The notes under the pieces: generated by a model
The model's database searches: none
Seen by the model: the letters and a program-made list of their open reading frames with translations, nothing else
What the model was told of the DNA's origin: nothing
Made by a program: the position numbers and the translations under genes
In this document: in pieces, positions 26,494 to 36,436 of the stretch
Layout of the letters: each line of letters starts with the position of its first letter
Position numbering within the stretch: the first letter of the stretch is position 1
Source: Oceanivirga miroungae
GTDB lineage: Bacteria > Fusobacteriota > Fusobacteriia > Fusobacteriales > Leptotrichiaceae
Reading direction: 5' to 3'
Assembly (NCBI RefSeq): GCF_902505095.1
Contig: NZ_CABWIB010000001.1
Coordinates: 1,192,688 to 1,256,687 of the forward strand
Length of the DNA stretch: 64,000 nucleotides

Positions 26494-27641
26494 TGAAAAA
26501 AATAATATTTTTAATTTATTTAGTTATAAGTTTTCTGTCCTTTTCAGATGAAACTCTTATAACTTATAAAAACTATGATAAACCAAATTTAAAAAGAGAT
26601 ACTCTATTAGCTAAAGAATTTTCAACTAATTTTGATAATTTTGTATATGTTAAATATAATTCAAATGTTAGAGCCCAAACTAATAGAGAATCTGATATAG
26701 TTACAAAATTAGTTAATGGTAGTAAAGTAGAAGCATTGTCACTTGTACTTACTGATGATAATAGAACTTGGTTTAAAATAAAAGATAACAATGAAAATAT
26801 TGGTTATTTAGATGCTAGTTTAGCTATAAAAAGAGAATTTAATTATGAAAAGGCTATAGAACTATCTGAAAAAGTTAATGACTTTATAAAAAAATACAAA
26901 TGGAAAATTAAAATTATATCTAAATTTAAACCACTAGATAACACAATTTTAAATGAAGAAGATATACTAGGTAATTTTGCAAACCAAAGTGTTACTGTTT
27001 ATACAGATGAAGCTAAATCAAATCTATATAACCTACCAGATAGGGCAATGTTTACAATAATAGGCGAGAATGATGAATACTATCTAATTAAATCACCTTA
27101 CTATGACGAAACTTTATATATGCCTAAATCTAACAAAGAATATTTTTTAAATTCTGGTTTAGGAAAAAACGTAAATAAATTCATTTTCATAGACAAGGAT
27201 TCTCAAACAGAAATTGCCTTAGAATTAGGTGAAAATAATACATTTAATTTAATTACAAGTTCTTTTGTTACAACTGGAATAAATAGTAAATATGGTTTTG
27301 AAACTCCAACTGGTATGTTTTTAGTAGCTATAACAAAACCTAAAATGTTCTATTTCAAAGATGGTTCTACTGAAGAAATAAATGGTGAGGCAAAATTTGC
27401 AATAAGATTTTCTGGTGGTGCATATATACATGGTATACCTAGCCTATACGAACCAGAGGAAAATATAAATGAAAGAATTGAAATAACTAAAAGTTTAATT
27501 GGTTCTTTTGGAATATCTCATAAATGTGTTAGAAACTATGATGAGGTTGTATCTGAACTATATAATTGGGTTGGATATAAAAAAATATTAGACGGTAATT
27601 TAAGAATTCCTAAAGAAAATACCATAGTAATTGTTGAATAA
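26493..27641 (+). CDS. Periplasmic L,D-transpeptidase with SH3-like domain
   Basis: Peptidoglycan cross-linker or lipoprotein-attaching enzyme (YkuD fold). Signal peptide at residues 1-18 (KKIIFLIYLVISFLSFS). An SH3b-like segment lies at ~50-110 (VRAQTNRESDIVTKLVNGSK). The YkuD catalytic domain at ~235-370 has TPTGMF, AYIHGIP and the Cys motif SHKCVRN (Cys ~345); the usual motif reads SHGCVR, so Gly is replaced by Lys. Its ATG overlaps the smc stop (TAATG), so the two are coupled. 382 aa. Confidence 0.88.
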   Translation: MKKIIFLIYLVISFLSFSDETLITYKNYDKPNLKRDTLLAKEFSTNFDNFVYVKYNSNVRAQTNRESDIVTKLVNGSKVEALSLVLTDDNRTWFKIKDNNENIGYLDASLAIKREFNYEKAIELSEKVNDFIKKYKWKIKIISKFKPLDNTILNEEDILGNFANQSVTVYTDEAKSNLYNLPDRAMFTIIGENDEYYLIKSPYYDETLYMPKSNKEYFLNSGLGKNVNKFIFIDKDSQTEIALELGENNTFNLITSSFVTTGINSKYGFETPTGMFLVAITKPKMFYFKDGSTEEINGEAKFAIRFSGGAYIHGIPSLYEPEENINERIEITKSLIGSFGISHKCVRNYDEVVSELYNWVGYKKILDGNLRIPKENTIVIVE

Positions 27642-27662
27642 TTAAGGTATTGACAGTATAAT
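27634..27662 (+). promoter_or_regulatory. Promoter of the phosphohexomutase operon
   Basis: TTGAAT (27634-27639), 17-bp spacer, TATAAT (27657-27662). The -35 overlaps the stop codon of the L,D-transpeptidase gene. AAGGAGG follows before the next ATG. Confidence 0.7.
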
Positions 27663-27689
27663 ATATTAGGAAAATAAGGAGGAAATATA

Positions 27690-29417
27690 ATGGACTATAA
27701 AAAAAATTATGAAAATTGGTTAAATTATGAAAATTTAGATGAAGAATTAAGAAAGGATTTACTTTCAATAAAAGATGATGAAAAAGAAATTAATGATAGA
27801 TTTTATCAAGAATTAGAATTTGGTACAGCAGGACTTCGTGGTAAATTAGGAGCAGGTACAAATAGAATGAACTACTTAGTTATAGCAAGAGCTACTCGTG
27901 CATTAGCTGAGGTTATTCTTGATGTAGGAAAAGAAGCTAGAGAAAAAGGAATTGTATTTGCATATGATTGTAGAATAATGTCTACTGAATTTGCAAAAGA
28001 AGCTGCTTTAATTATGGCTAGTGCTGGTATTAAAACTTATTTATTTGAAGATTTAAGACCTACTCCAGAATTATCATTTGCAGTTAGATACTTATCTTGT
28101 ATATCAGGGGTTAACATTACAGCTTCACACAATCCAAAAGAATATAATGGGTATAAAGTATATTGGGAAGAAGGATCTCAAATAAAAGATGATATAGCAA
28201 GTAAAGTTTTAGCTAAAATGAAAAACATCTCATACTTTAAAGACTATAAGAGCTTAACATATGAACAAGCTATAGAAAGTGGAATGTTAGAAATAGTTGG
28301 AGAAAAAATAGATAGAGCATACTATGAAAAAGTTAAACAGGAATCATTAAGAGATGAATCTGAATTAGATAAGAGTGTAAAAATTGTATACACTCCACTA
28401 CATGGAGCAGGTAATGTTGGAGTTCGTACGATGTTAGCTGAAACAAACTATAAAAATGTTTTTGTTGTTGAAGAAGAAGAAAAACCAAATGGACACTTCC
28501 CTACAACACCTTATCCAAATCCAGAGTTTCCAGTTGTATTTGAATATGCAAATAGATTAGCTAAAAAAGTATCGGCTGATATAATAATAGCAACAGATCC
28601 TGATGCTGACAGACTAGCAATAGAAGTAGTACATAAAGGTGAAATTATACCAATAAATGGAAACCAAGCTGGAGTACTAATAATAAATTATGTATTATCA
28701 ACATTAAGCGAAAAAGGTAAAATGCCTAAAAACCCAGCTATAGTAAAATCTATAGTAACAGGAGATATGGGGACTGCTATTTGTAAAAAATATGGTGTAG
28801 AAATGATAGATGTTTTAACTGGATTTAAAAACATTTGTGCTCTTTCTAATAGATGGGAAAAAACAAAAGAAAAAACTTATGTAATGGGATACGAAGAAAG
28901 TGTTGGATATAATGTTGGGACATTTGTAAGAGATAAAGATGGTGTAACTGCTGCTATGTTATTTAGTGAAATGGCTGCATACTATAAAAAACAAGGTCTT
29001 ACTTTAATAGATGTATTAGAAAACCTATTTAAAGAAGTTGGATATTATAGTGAAAAAGGTGTTTCTATTGTACTAGAAGGTATTGAAGGACAAGAAAGAA
29101 TAGCTCGTATGATGGTAGAATTTAGAAATAAATTCCCTAGAACAATTAAAGACTCTAAAGCTATTCAAACTATTGATTACAAGACACAAGAAAAAACTAA
29201 TTTAGAAAATAATGAAGTTAGTCTTATTGATATGGAAAAAACAAATGCATTTAGAGTTAATTATGATGATGAAAGTTGGTATACTCTAAGACCAAGTGGA
29301 ACTGAACCTAAGATTAAACTTTATACATACGTTAAAGCAAGTACAAAAGAAGAATCTATTAGTAAACTAGAAGAATTCCAAAAAGTTGTTTTAGAAGTAA
29401 TACATTCAATAAAATAG
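27690..29417 (+). CDS. Phosphoglucomutase/phosphomannomutase (alpha-D-phosphohexomutase)
   Basis: Interconverts glucose-1-P and glucose-6-P, or the mannose pair, for glycogen and envelope sugar synthesis. Catalytic phosphoserine loop TASHNPKEYNGYK (144-156, Ser146), metal loop DPDADRLA (~310) and phosphate-binding loop RPSGTEPKIKLY (~530-541) are all intact; GTAGLRG at 45-51 marks the PGM2/PgcA-like subgroup of ~575 aa. Four-domain family, cytoplasmic. Strong RBS (AAGGAGGAAATATAATG). First gene of an operon with the META lipoprotein, ACT protein and UPF0210 protein. Confidence 0.93.
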   Translation: MDYKKNYENWLNYENLDEELRKDLLSIKDDEKEINDRFYQELEFGTAGLRGKLGAGTNRMNYLVIARATRALAEVILDVGKEAREKGIVFAYDCRIMSTEFAKEAALIMASAGIKTYLFEDLRPTPELSFAVRYLSCISGVNITASHNPKEYNGYKVYWEEGSQIKDDIASKVLAKMKNISYFKDYKSLTYEQAIESGMLEIVGEKIDRAYYEKVKQESLRDESELDKSVKIVYTPLHGAGNVGVRTMLAETNYKNVFVVEEEEKPNGHFPTTPYPNPEFPVVFEYANRLAKKVSADIIIATDPDADRLAIEVVHKGEIIPINGNQAGVLIINYVLSTLSEKGKMPKNPAIVKSIVTGDMGTAICKKYGVEMIDVLTGFKNICALSNRWEKTKEKTYVMGYEESVGYNVGTFVRDKDGVTAAMLFSEMAAYYKKQGLTLIDVLENLFKEVGYYSEKGVSIVLEGIEGQERIARMMVEFRNKFPRTIKDSKAIQTIDYKTQEKTNLENNEVSLIDMEKTNAFRVNYDDESWYTLRPSGTEPKIKLYTYVKASTKEESISKLEEFQKVVLEVIHSIK

Positions 29418-29426
29418 GTGATTAAA

Positions 29427-30140
29427 TTGAAAAAAATTTTTAAATCTTTTTTACTTCTTTTACTCTTTACAAGCTGTTATAGAATAAATGAAATAAACGA
29501 AAGATTATTACTTCATAGAATACAATATGATAATTCTACAAAAGATACTCTAGAAAATAATGTAACCTTAGAGTTTGAAAATAACCGTGCTTTTGGTAAG
29601 TCTTTTGTTAATATTTATTCAACAAATTATTTTCTTGGAAATATAAGTTCAATTGATTTTAAGGATTTATCTTCAACAAGAATGGCAGGAAGTCCTTATG
29701 AAAATGAACTAGAAAGTAAATTTTTCTCAATATTAAGAGGAAATAGAAGATTCAGAAGAACTAACAAAAACGAATTTGAAATATATAACGATAAAAATGA
29801 AATACTTAGTTTTATTAACATAACTAATAAGACTGACTTAGATAAAAGAACTTTTGTACTTGAATCTGATAAAAGATTTTCTATTTCATTTGAGGAAGAT
29901 AATGTTTATGGTACTTTACCAGTAAATTCATATTTTGGTAGATATACAATTAAAAATAATATAATACAATTAAAAGATATAGCAACTACATTAATGGCTT
30001 CTAATGACTTAGATATGAAAATGGAAAATATCTATTTAGAATATTTAAATAAGCCATATGTTGTTAGTCTATACAAAGATAAATTGATAATATTTGATAA
30101 CAACAAAACTTATTTATTTATTGAAAAGAAGGATAACTAA
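29427..30140 (+). CDS. Lipoprotein with two META (HslJ-like) domains
   Basis: Start chosen at the TTG at 29427, giving KKIFKSFLLLLLFTSC: a short signal peptide with lipobox LFTSC, and AGGTGAT as ribosome-binding site overlapping the preceding stop. A GTG at 29418 would add three residues but destroys that spacing. The mature part contains two repeats of the META/HslJ fold: VTLEFENNRAFGKSFVN...SSTRMAG (~45-105) and FSISFEEDNVYGTLPVN...ATTLMAS (~150-205). META proteins are envelope lipoproteins linked to stress or divalent-cation responses; exact role unknown. Confidence 0.75.
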   Translation: MKKIFKSFLLLLLFTSCYRINEINERLLLHRIQYDNSTKDTLENNVTLEFENNRAFGKSFVNIYSTNYFLGNISSIDFKDLSSTRMAGSPYENELESKFFSILRGNRRFRRTNKNEFEIYNDKNEILSFINITNKTDLDKRTFVLESDKRFSISFEEDNVYGTLPVNSYFGRYTIKNNIIQLKDIATTLMASNDLDMKMENIYLEYLNKPYVVSLYKDKLIIFDNNKTYLFIEKKDN

Positions 30141-30141
30141 T

Positions 30142-30411
30142 ATGGAAAAAGCAATAATTACAACAATGGGAGAAGATAAAGTAGGTATAGTATACAATGT
30201 ATCTAAAATACTTTATGAAAATAATGTTAATATCATAGATATTTCACAAAAAGTTTTTACAGATAATATATTTTCTATGATAATGTTAGTTCAGCTAAAC
30301 GATAATATTGACATAGCTACTCTTAGAGAAAAATTTACTAAGTTAGATATTTTAAATGTTAAAGTTTTCATTCAAGGTACAGAATTATTTAAATCAATGT
30401 ATGAACTATAG
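30142..30411 (+). CDS. ACT-domain protein (UPF0237 family)
   Basis: 89 aa from ATG 30142 (AGAAGGAT upstream); a longer frame from 30094 overlaps the previous gene without a ribosome site. [20 protein letters not shown] and [11 protein letters not shown] are typical of the single ACT domain of UPF0237, a small-ligand sensor. It lies next to a UPF0210 gene, a pairing found in many bacteria; the joint function is not established. Confidence 0.88.
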   Translation: MEKAIITTMGEDKVGIVYNVSKILYENNVNIIDISQKVFTDNIFSMIMLVQLNDNIDIATLREKFTKLDILNVKVFIQGTELFKSMYEL

Positions 30412-30419
30412 GAGGACTA

Positions 30420-31784
30420 ATGTTTTTTTCAAATGAAGAGATTATAGATACTATAAATATGATAACAATGTACAATTTTGATATTAGAACAGTTACTTTA
30501 GGTATTAGTCTTTTAGATTGTATGGGGCCAGATGCTAATATTGTTGCAGATAAAATCTATAAAAAAATTACAGAAAAAGGTAAAGATTTAGTAAAAGTTG
30601 CTGAAATGGTAAGTAAAAAATATGATATCCCTATAGTAAATAAAAGAATATCTGTAACCCCAATAGCTATAGTTGCATCTAGCTGTGATATAGAAGATTA
30701 TACAATATTTGCAAAAGCTTTGGATAAGGCAGCAGTTGAGCTTGGAATTGATTTTATAGGTGGATTTAGTGCTTTAGTTGATAAGGGAATGACTCTTAGT
30801 GATAAAAGGTTAATTAACTCTATTCCTAAAGCAATTTCTTCTACAAATAGAGTATGCTCATCTGTAAATGTAGGTTCTACTAAAGCTGGTATAAATCTTG
30901 ACGCAATAAAACTTATGGGAAAAACTGTAAAAGAATTAGCTAATCTAACACCAGATCAAGATGGACTAGCTGCAGCTAAATTTGTAGTATTTACAAATGC
31001 AGTTCCAGATAATCCATTCATGGCAGGAGCTTTTCACGGTATAGAAAATGCTGACACTGTATTAAGTGTTGGTGTTAGTGGACCTGGAGTTATGAGATCT
31101 GCTTTAGCTAAAATACCAAAAGATGCTAGCATTGAAAAAATAACTGATGAAATTAAAAAAGTTAGCTTTAAGATAACTAGAGTTGGAGATTTAATAGGTA
31201 GAGAGGTTGCAAGTGAGCTTGGAGTTAAATTTGGAATAATTGATTTATCATTAGCTCCTACTCCTGCTATTGGAGATAGTGTTGGTAATGTATTAGAAGA
31301 ATTTGGACTTGAATCTGTTGGTGCTTATGGAACTACATTTGCTTTAGCTTTACTAAATGACGCTGTTAAAAAAGGTGGACTTATGGCAGCTAGTAGTGTT
31401 GGTGGATTAAGTGGTGCTTTTATTCCGGTCAGTGAAGATCATGCCATGATAGAAGCTACACAAAAAGACTATTTAAACCTTGAAAAACTAGAAGCAATGA
31501 CAGCTGTTTGCTCAGTTGGACTTGATATGATAGCAATTCCTGGAGATACAAAAGAATCTGTTATATCTGGAATTATTGCTGATGAAATGGCAATTGGTAT
31601 GATAAACTGTAAAACAACTGCTGTTAGAATTATACCTGTTCCTAATAAAAAAGAAGGGGAAATTGCTAACTTTGGTGGCTTACTTGGATATGCAAAAATA
31701 ATGAGAGTAAATAACTTAGATTGTAGTGTTCTTATAAATAGAGGTGGTTTTGCACCAGCTCCACTACATTCATTAAAAAATTAA
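30420..31784 (+). CDS. UPF0210 / DUF711 (PFL-like) protein
   Basis: 454 aa conserved cytoplasmic protein structurally related to pyruvate formate-lyase-like folds, function uncertain. Family blocks seen: [61 protein letters not shown] and the C-terminal [22 protein letters not shown] just before the ATG, 8 bases after the ACT gene. Last gene of the operon, followed by a strong terminator. Confidence 0.9.
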   Translation: MFFSNEEIIDTINMITMYNFDIRTVTLGISLLDCMGPDANIVADKIYKKITEKGKDLVKVAEMVSKKYDIPIVNKRISVTPIAIVASSCDIEDYTIFAKALDKAAVELGIDFIGGFSALVDKGMTLSDKRLINSIPKAISSTNRVCSSVNVGSTKAGINLDAIKLMGKTVKELANLTPDQDGLAAAKFVVFTNAVPDNPFMAGAFHGIENADTVLSVGVSGPGVMRSALAKIPKDASIEKITDEIKKVSFKITRVGDLIGREVASELGVKFGIIDLSLAPTPAIGDSVGNVLEEFGLESVGAYGTTFALALLNDAVKKGGLMAASSVGGLSGAFIPVSEDHAMIEATQKDYLNLEKLEAMTAVCSVGLDMIAIPGDTKESVISGIIADEMAIGMINCKTTAVRIIPVPNKKEGEIANFGGLLGYAKIMRVNNLDCSVLINRGGFAPAPLHSLKN

Positions 31785-31787
31785 AAA

Positions 31788-31816
31788 CTACACACTATAA
31801 AGTGTGTAGCTTTTTT
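31788..31816. terminator. Bidirectional intrinsic terminator
   Basis: CTACACACT-ATAA-AGTGTGTAG, a perfect 9-bp stem, followed by C and six T on the plus strand and preceded by A runs (T on the minus strand). Serves the convergent UPF0210 and outer-membrane protein genes. Confidence 0.92.
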
Positions 31817-34800
31817 ATAAGTTATATCCTAAATCTAATATTACTTTAAATTTCTTTGATTCTTTTTCATTATCATATGCTAATCTAAATGGAACCTCTA
31901 CTTTTAAATCCATAGTTATATCTTTTAATATTTTTCTTGAAAGTCCTATACTTGGAACTAATTCATTTTTAATATCATATCTTGAACTACCGTACAATCT
32001 ATTATTTTCTAAATAAATATTACCTATACTTGTTCTTTTAACATTCAATCTATGTGCTAAACCTAGATTTATAATAGATTTTGAATTTGCAGTAAACTTC
32101 ATTTTATATGATAAGTCTGTATTCAAATTAACATTAAGTATTTTTGATGTTAGTTTATTTTCTATTATCTTTTCTTCTTTTGTGATTTCAGTACTTATAT
32201 TTGGCTTATCTTCTTCTTTTGGAAATTCTTTTATATTATAAAAACGACTCCAGCATAGATCATTCTTACAATAATACTTTTTTTTATTTATATCTTTTTC
32301 TTCCCAAATTTTTTGTACTTCCTCATGTATTTGTTTATTAGTTTTTCCTAGTCCAATTATTCCATTTTCTTTTATTTTTTTATCTTTGTCTGTAATTAAT
32401 GCATAAAGTTCTTGGGTTTTTATTTTAGTTGTTGTTGTTTTATCTACAACTTTATCAGTAATATTTGTTGTTGTGTAATCTATTTTTAAATTAGATTTAA
32501 TATTAAATCCAAGTTTTTTGCTATAGTTAAATCCTGCATCTAAATCATATTTTTTTAACACTAGCTTTTTACCTTTGATTTCTTTTTCTTGTTTTTCTTC
32601 TAAAGTCTCTTTTGTCTTTTTAACTACAAATACTCTTCCCATTTCAAATACTCTTCCCATTTCATCTTTTTTCTTATAATTTGAAATAAGATAATTGTTC
32701 TTTTTTATTTTCTCTTGTAGGTCTTCATCACTAACTACTGTAGTCTTAAACGTTGGGTCTTCCTTATCATCATTTTCTTTTTGATTAAAACTTATAGCAC
32801 TTAAATTTAAGTGATATTTGAAGTTTCCATCTTCTTTTTCTAGGTCAAAAAATGGTGTAGCATTATATTTAGTTTCACTAGGTTTAAAGTCATATTTATC
32901 TAACATTTCTTTTATTACTACATATTCTGGATTTACTCCATTTTCATTTTGATTTCTATTTTTTAGAATATATAGTGTTGGTTCTTTAATTTCCTTTTTA
33001 AAATAGTTTTCAGTAACATAAATTGGCTTTTGCATACCGAAGAATGATTCTTTACTAGATATACCAAATTTTACACTATGCAGTTTATCTTTATATTTAA
33101 GTTCTATCATTGGTTTTATAGGTATATTTAATACTATTGGATTTAATTTTAAATCATAACTTAATTTGTTATTTACTCCATCTGCATTAAATGATATGAA
33201 GTCAGCATCTAAGTTTACTCCATATTTAAATAGTTCATCTAATTTAGAAGTTAATGTTAAATACCCACTATGCTTATATTTAACTTTAAGGTTTTTTATA
33301 CTATTTATTACATCTTTATCATTTAATATATATCTTACACCTGTTCTATATACTAAATTAAATCCTGAAAAACGATTTTTTTCAAATGCTATTGGTGTTT
33401 TTATTTCATTTGTAATTACAAAATTGTCATCATAGCTTGTAGTAAGCTTTATATTAGGTTCTAATATATTATATACATTTGTTAATGTATTTTTACTAGG
33501 TTCTTTTTTCTCTTTTTTTACATAATCGCTAGCATCTACATCTCTTGGTTTCTTTTCTATTTTCTTTTTTTTATTATACGCAATTGCTTTATTTACAAGA
33601 TTTAATTCTGTTTCTTTATTAACATCTATTGAATTTCCGTCTAGTCCTATTGGATTATTATTTTTATCTCTTACAGCAACATCTTCAGAATATTTTTCAC
33701 CATTTATTACTATTTTTGGATTACTTACTATATCAAATTCTCCTAAATGTCTTAATCCTAGTTCTAGTCTATTTCTTTTAGTTAATTTTAAATCAAATAA
33801 AGCTTTTTGGTCTACTAAAAAACTGTGCATTGAGTATTCAAAGTGCGTATCTCTATCTTTTCTATCAAATTTATTAAATGAATATGTATAGCCTAAGTCG
33901 TTTTCATATACAAAACGATGCTTTTTATTTATGAATACTTGCCCTATTAAATCTAAATTTACTGAATTTAATTTTTTTGAATAATTATATTTTTCATGAG
34001 ATATATCAAACCCATCATTTAATAAAAATTGTAAATTTGTACCAAAGTTTTTACCGTTATACCCCATTTTTATATTATATATCAAATTATTTTCCCTTGT
34101 TTTTCTAACGAGATCTTCTACCTCTTTTATCTCTATTTTTATCTTTTTCTCTAATTCAGTTTCATTTCTTTCTTTTTCACTTCTATGGAAGTATATTGAT
34201 CTAATCAAATTAAATGTTTGATCCTCATATGGATTTTCTAATGCTTTTTTTAATCCACCTAGATTACTTACTAAGTTTGTTATAGCTGGTACTTTCCCAA
34301 GATAATCCCATATACCTTCACTTTCTTTTGTTAGTTTTTCTATGCTATCCACAATTTTTGAATAACTAGATTTCTTATATATTGGCATCAAATATTCATT
34401 TGATCTATCCACTATATAGAACCACTTATTTTCTAAATAATAACCTTCTTTTTTATATTTGTTTTTATCATTCTTATCATCAATTAGATTTTTTTTACTT
34501 TTAGTTATTGCAACACCATCTTTATATAGAACAGGGTCTGGTAAATTACCTGAGTATAAGTCATTTACATCAGAAACCTTTGGAAGTGCATCTAATACTT
34601 TTTTAAATTTAAAATCTCTTAAAGTTAAATCTGAAAATTCTTTAGGTAAATTATCTACTTCTTTCCATAGCCCTATACTTGATTCTTTTCTATCGTATGA
34701 CATTCCTAAATCATCATATACTCTTTTCGCTACATTATTTATTAAGATTTCTCCCTCGTCCATATATTTGCCAGGAAAATTAGAAATTAATTTTGTTATA

Positions 34801-35888
34801 TTTCCAAGTGAAAACTTTTCTAATATATTAGTAAATACTCTTATACTCTTATACTTATCCTTATTCTCACCATTTAATTCTTTATAAACATTTTGCATTA
34901 TTAGTTTATGTGGTCCCCTACCATATAGAGATCCACTAGGTCTATTTAAAAGTACATTAGTACCTGCATATCCACTAACTTTTGCGTTTTGTAGATCAAC
35001 TTCACTTAACTTTTCTAAGTCATCAATTGTTATTTTTTCTTTCTTTACTATATTATCTTTTCTTTCCCAGTTTTTAAAGTATTCCACTTTCTTATACCCT
35101 GGGGCAATATATTTTAAATCTAATAATTCTTTTCTTAAATCAAAATTTTCATTGCTTTCACCTAATCTAATACCAGGTGAAAATGAAAAATAGAAGTTAT
35201 TTTTCTTAAATTCTGCTATAGGAGATATCATGAAATGTCTATCTACTCCACTAACATTTAGCTTTGGTCTTATACTTTCTTTCGGTATAGGATCTAATGT
35301 CACATTATATCTTATACTTTCTTTATCTAGTTCTTTTTCTTTATCTACTGTATCTATTTTATACTTGTATATTGAGTTTCCTTCTAAATACCCATGTATA
35401 TCACCATATACATACTTATTTTTACTACTTACACCTAATTTTATCTTATCAAATTTATTACTTCCATCATATTTATAGTTATTATTTTGTAAATTAGCAT
35501 ACATAGCTAATCCTAATTTATCACTACTTAATTTAAAATCTAGATTACTTTGAATTTTTACTGATGTTGATAAATATTTAAGTGTTAAGTAAAAATCTCT
35601 TAATCTTCCATCTATTTTAGGTTTATATATTGTTTCCGTATTGCTACTTGTATCACTATTTTCAGTATTACCATTTTTATACGAATAATCTTCTGTTTTA
35701 CTTGGTAATACTAATTTTAAAACTTCTGGCAAATAAAAAATTTCATTCGCTATATCATCTACACCAAATGAAGTTTTCGTAGAAAACTCTACCTCAGCTT
35801 TTAATCTACTTTCATTCTTATTTTCTTCTGCTAATGCCACTGATGCTAATAAACAAAATGAAAATATTAGACTATATTTTTTTGTCAT
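31815..35888 (-). CDS. Large outer-membrane beta-barrel-like protein, unrecognised family
   Basis: 1357 aa. Signal peptide MTKKYSLIFSFCLLASVALA then EENK. The mature protein is dominated by alternating hydrophobic/polar strands (for example NLIYNIKMGYNGKNFGTNLQFLL, KVKYKHSGYLTLTSKLDELF, NVNLNTDLSYKMKF) and ends in KFKVILDLGYNL, consistent with a multi-strand outer-membrane barrel; a long central segment (~250-600) is more charged. No plug, POTRA or passenger domain I recognise. Its ATG lies inside the MarR gene (17-base overlap), so it is co-expressed with and probably controlled by that regulator. Porin, exporter barrel or adhesin are all possible. Confidence 0.7.
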   Translation of the reverse strand: MTKKYSLIFSFCLLASVALAEENKNESRLKAEVEFSTKTSFGVDDIANEIFYLPEVLKLVLPSKTEDYSYKNGNTENSDTSSNTETIYKPKIDGRLRDFYLTLKYLSTSVKIQSNLDFKLSSDKLGLAMYANLQNNNYKYDGSNKFDKIKLGVSSKNKYVYGDIHGYLEGNSIYKYKIDTVDKEKELDKESIRYNVTLDPIPKESIRPKLNVSGVDRHFMISPIAEFKKNNFYFSFSPGIRLGESNENFDLRKELLDLKYIAPGYKKVEYFKNWERKDNIVKKEKITIDDLEKLSEVDLQNAKVSGYAGTNVLLNRPSGSLYGRGPHKLIMQNVYKELNGENKDKYKSIRVFTNILEKFSLGNITKLISNFPGKYMDEGEILINNVAKRVYDDLGMSYDRKESSIGLWKEVDNLPKEFSDLTLRDFKFKKVLDALPKVSDVNDLYSGNLPDPVLYKDGVAITKSKKNLIDDKNDKNKYKKEGYYLENKWFYIVDRSNEYLMPIYKKSSYSKIVDSIEKLTKESEGIWDYLGKVPAITNLVSNLGGLKKALENPYEDQTFNLIRSIYFHRSEKERNETELEKKIKIEIKEVEDLVRKTRENNLIYNIKMGYNGKNFGTNLQFLLNDGFDISHEKYNYSKKLNSVNLDLIGQVFINKKHRFVYENDLGYTYSFNKFDRKDRDTHFEYSMHSFLVDQKALFDLKLTKRNRLELGLRHLGEFDIVSNPKIVINGEKYSEDVAVRDKNNNPIGLDGNSIDVNKETELNLVNKAIAYNKKKKIEKKPRDVDASDYVKKEKKEPSKNTLTNVYNILEPNIKLTTSYDDNFVITNEIKTPIAFEKNRFSGFNLVYRTGVRYILNDKDVINSIKNLKVKYKHSGYLTLTSKLDELFKYGVNLDADFISFNADGVNNKLSYDLKLNPIVLNIPIKPMIELKYKDKLHSVKFGISSKESFFGMQKPIYVTENYFKKEIKEPTLYILKNRNQNENGVNPEYVVIKEMLDKYDFKPSETKYNATPFFDLEKEDGNFKYHLNLSAISFNQKENDDKEDPTFKTTVVSDEDLQEKIKKNNYLISNYKKKDEMGRVFEMGRVFVVKKTKETLEEKQEKEIKGKKLVLKKYDLDAGFNYSKKLGFNIKSNLKIDYTTTNITDKVVDKTTTTKIKTQELYALITDKDKKIKENGIIGLGKTNKQIHEEVQKIWEEKDINKKKYYCKNDLCWSRFYNIKEFPKEEDKPNISTEITKEEKIIENKLTSKILNVNLNTDLSYKMKFTANSKSIINLGLAHRLNVKRTSIGNIYLENNRLYGSSRYDIKNELVPSIGLSRKILKDITMDLKVEVPFRLAYDNEKESKKFKVILDLGYNL

Positions 35889-36327
35889 TTTTCTCCTTAT
35901 TTAAGCTAAAGCCTTTTTTCTGCATTTTCTCTATTGATTCAACAAAAGACTTCGCATTTTTCAATCCTATTATATCTATTATTTCTCTTATTATCCTTAT
36001 TGACTCTCTATGTACTTTTAAAAAGTCCTCCTTATTATTTTCAACTAAACTTATATATGATAATCTACCATCCCCTTCTACTTTCTTATCTTCTACAAGA
36101 TTTTTTTTCTTTAAAGATTTAATTATTCTATTTAGTAATGATTTGTTTATCTTAGTTTTATCTATAATATCCTTTAATGAAATTGCCTTTTCACCTTTTT
36201 CATATTCATCATACACAAAAAGTAAAACTATACTTTCATTATATGTAAGATTTTTAGTTATTTTATTCTTACTTATTACTCCAGTTAAATATATCCAAGA
36301 CTTTAACATGCTATCTTCTAAATTCAT
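35872..36327 (-). CDS. MarR-family transcriptional regulator
   Basis: 151 aa winged-helix repressor. LTYNESIVLLFVYDEYE, ISLKDIIDKTKINKSLLNRIIKSLKKKNLVEDKK (helix-turn-helix, ~50-80) and GDGRLSYISLVE (wing) are clear. GGGAGGGAG precedes the ATG. It overlaps the outer-membrane protein gene, and a palindrome at its own -10/+1 suggests autoregulation. Effector unknown. Confidence 0.88.
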   Translation of the reverse strand: MNLEDSMLKSWIYLTGVISKNKITKNLTYNESIVLLFVYDEYEKGEKAISLKDIIDKTKINKSLLNRIIKSLKKKNLVEDKKVEGDGRLSYISLVENNKEDFLKVHRESIRIIREIIDIIGLKNAKSFVESIEKMQKKGFSLNKEKNDKKI

Positions 36328-36341
36328 ACTCCCTCCCTAAA

Positions 36342-36356
36342 GTTTACATTGCAAAC
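36342..36356. promoter_or_regulatory. Palindromic operator (probable MarR site)
   Basis: GTTTACATTGCAAAC: 7-base half-sites (one mismatch) around one centre base, located immediately after the -10 of the marR/outer-membrane protein promoter. Confidence 0.6.
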
Positions 36357-36357
36357 A

Positions 36358-36387
36358 ATTATACCATGCTAATATTTTTATTGTCAA
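36358..36387 (-). promoter_or_regulatory. Consensus promoter of the marR/outer-membrane protein operon
   Basis: On the minus strand TTGACA (36382-36387), 18-bp spacer, TATAAT (36358-36363). Confidence 0.85.
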
Positions 36388-36402
36388 ACTTTGTTTATTT
36401 AT

Positions 36403-36436
36403 CAAAAAATTGCAAAAAGCTTTCACTATTTGCAAT
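36403..36436 (-). terminator. Terminator of the Lon-like operon
   Basis: ATTGCAAA (minus strand) and its complement form an 8-bp stem around a ~12-base loop, followed by TTTTTTG; it overlaps the stop codon at 36426-36428. Confidence 0.7.

Noticed and set aside
30094-30141. 16-residue N-terminal extension of the ACT-domain protein
   Set aside because: It overlaps the end of the META lipoprotein gene, and the ACT domain begins at the ATG at 30142, which has its own ribosome-binding site.
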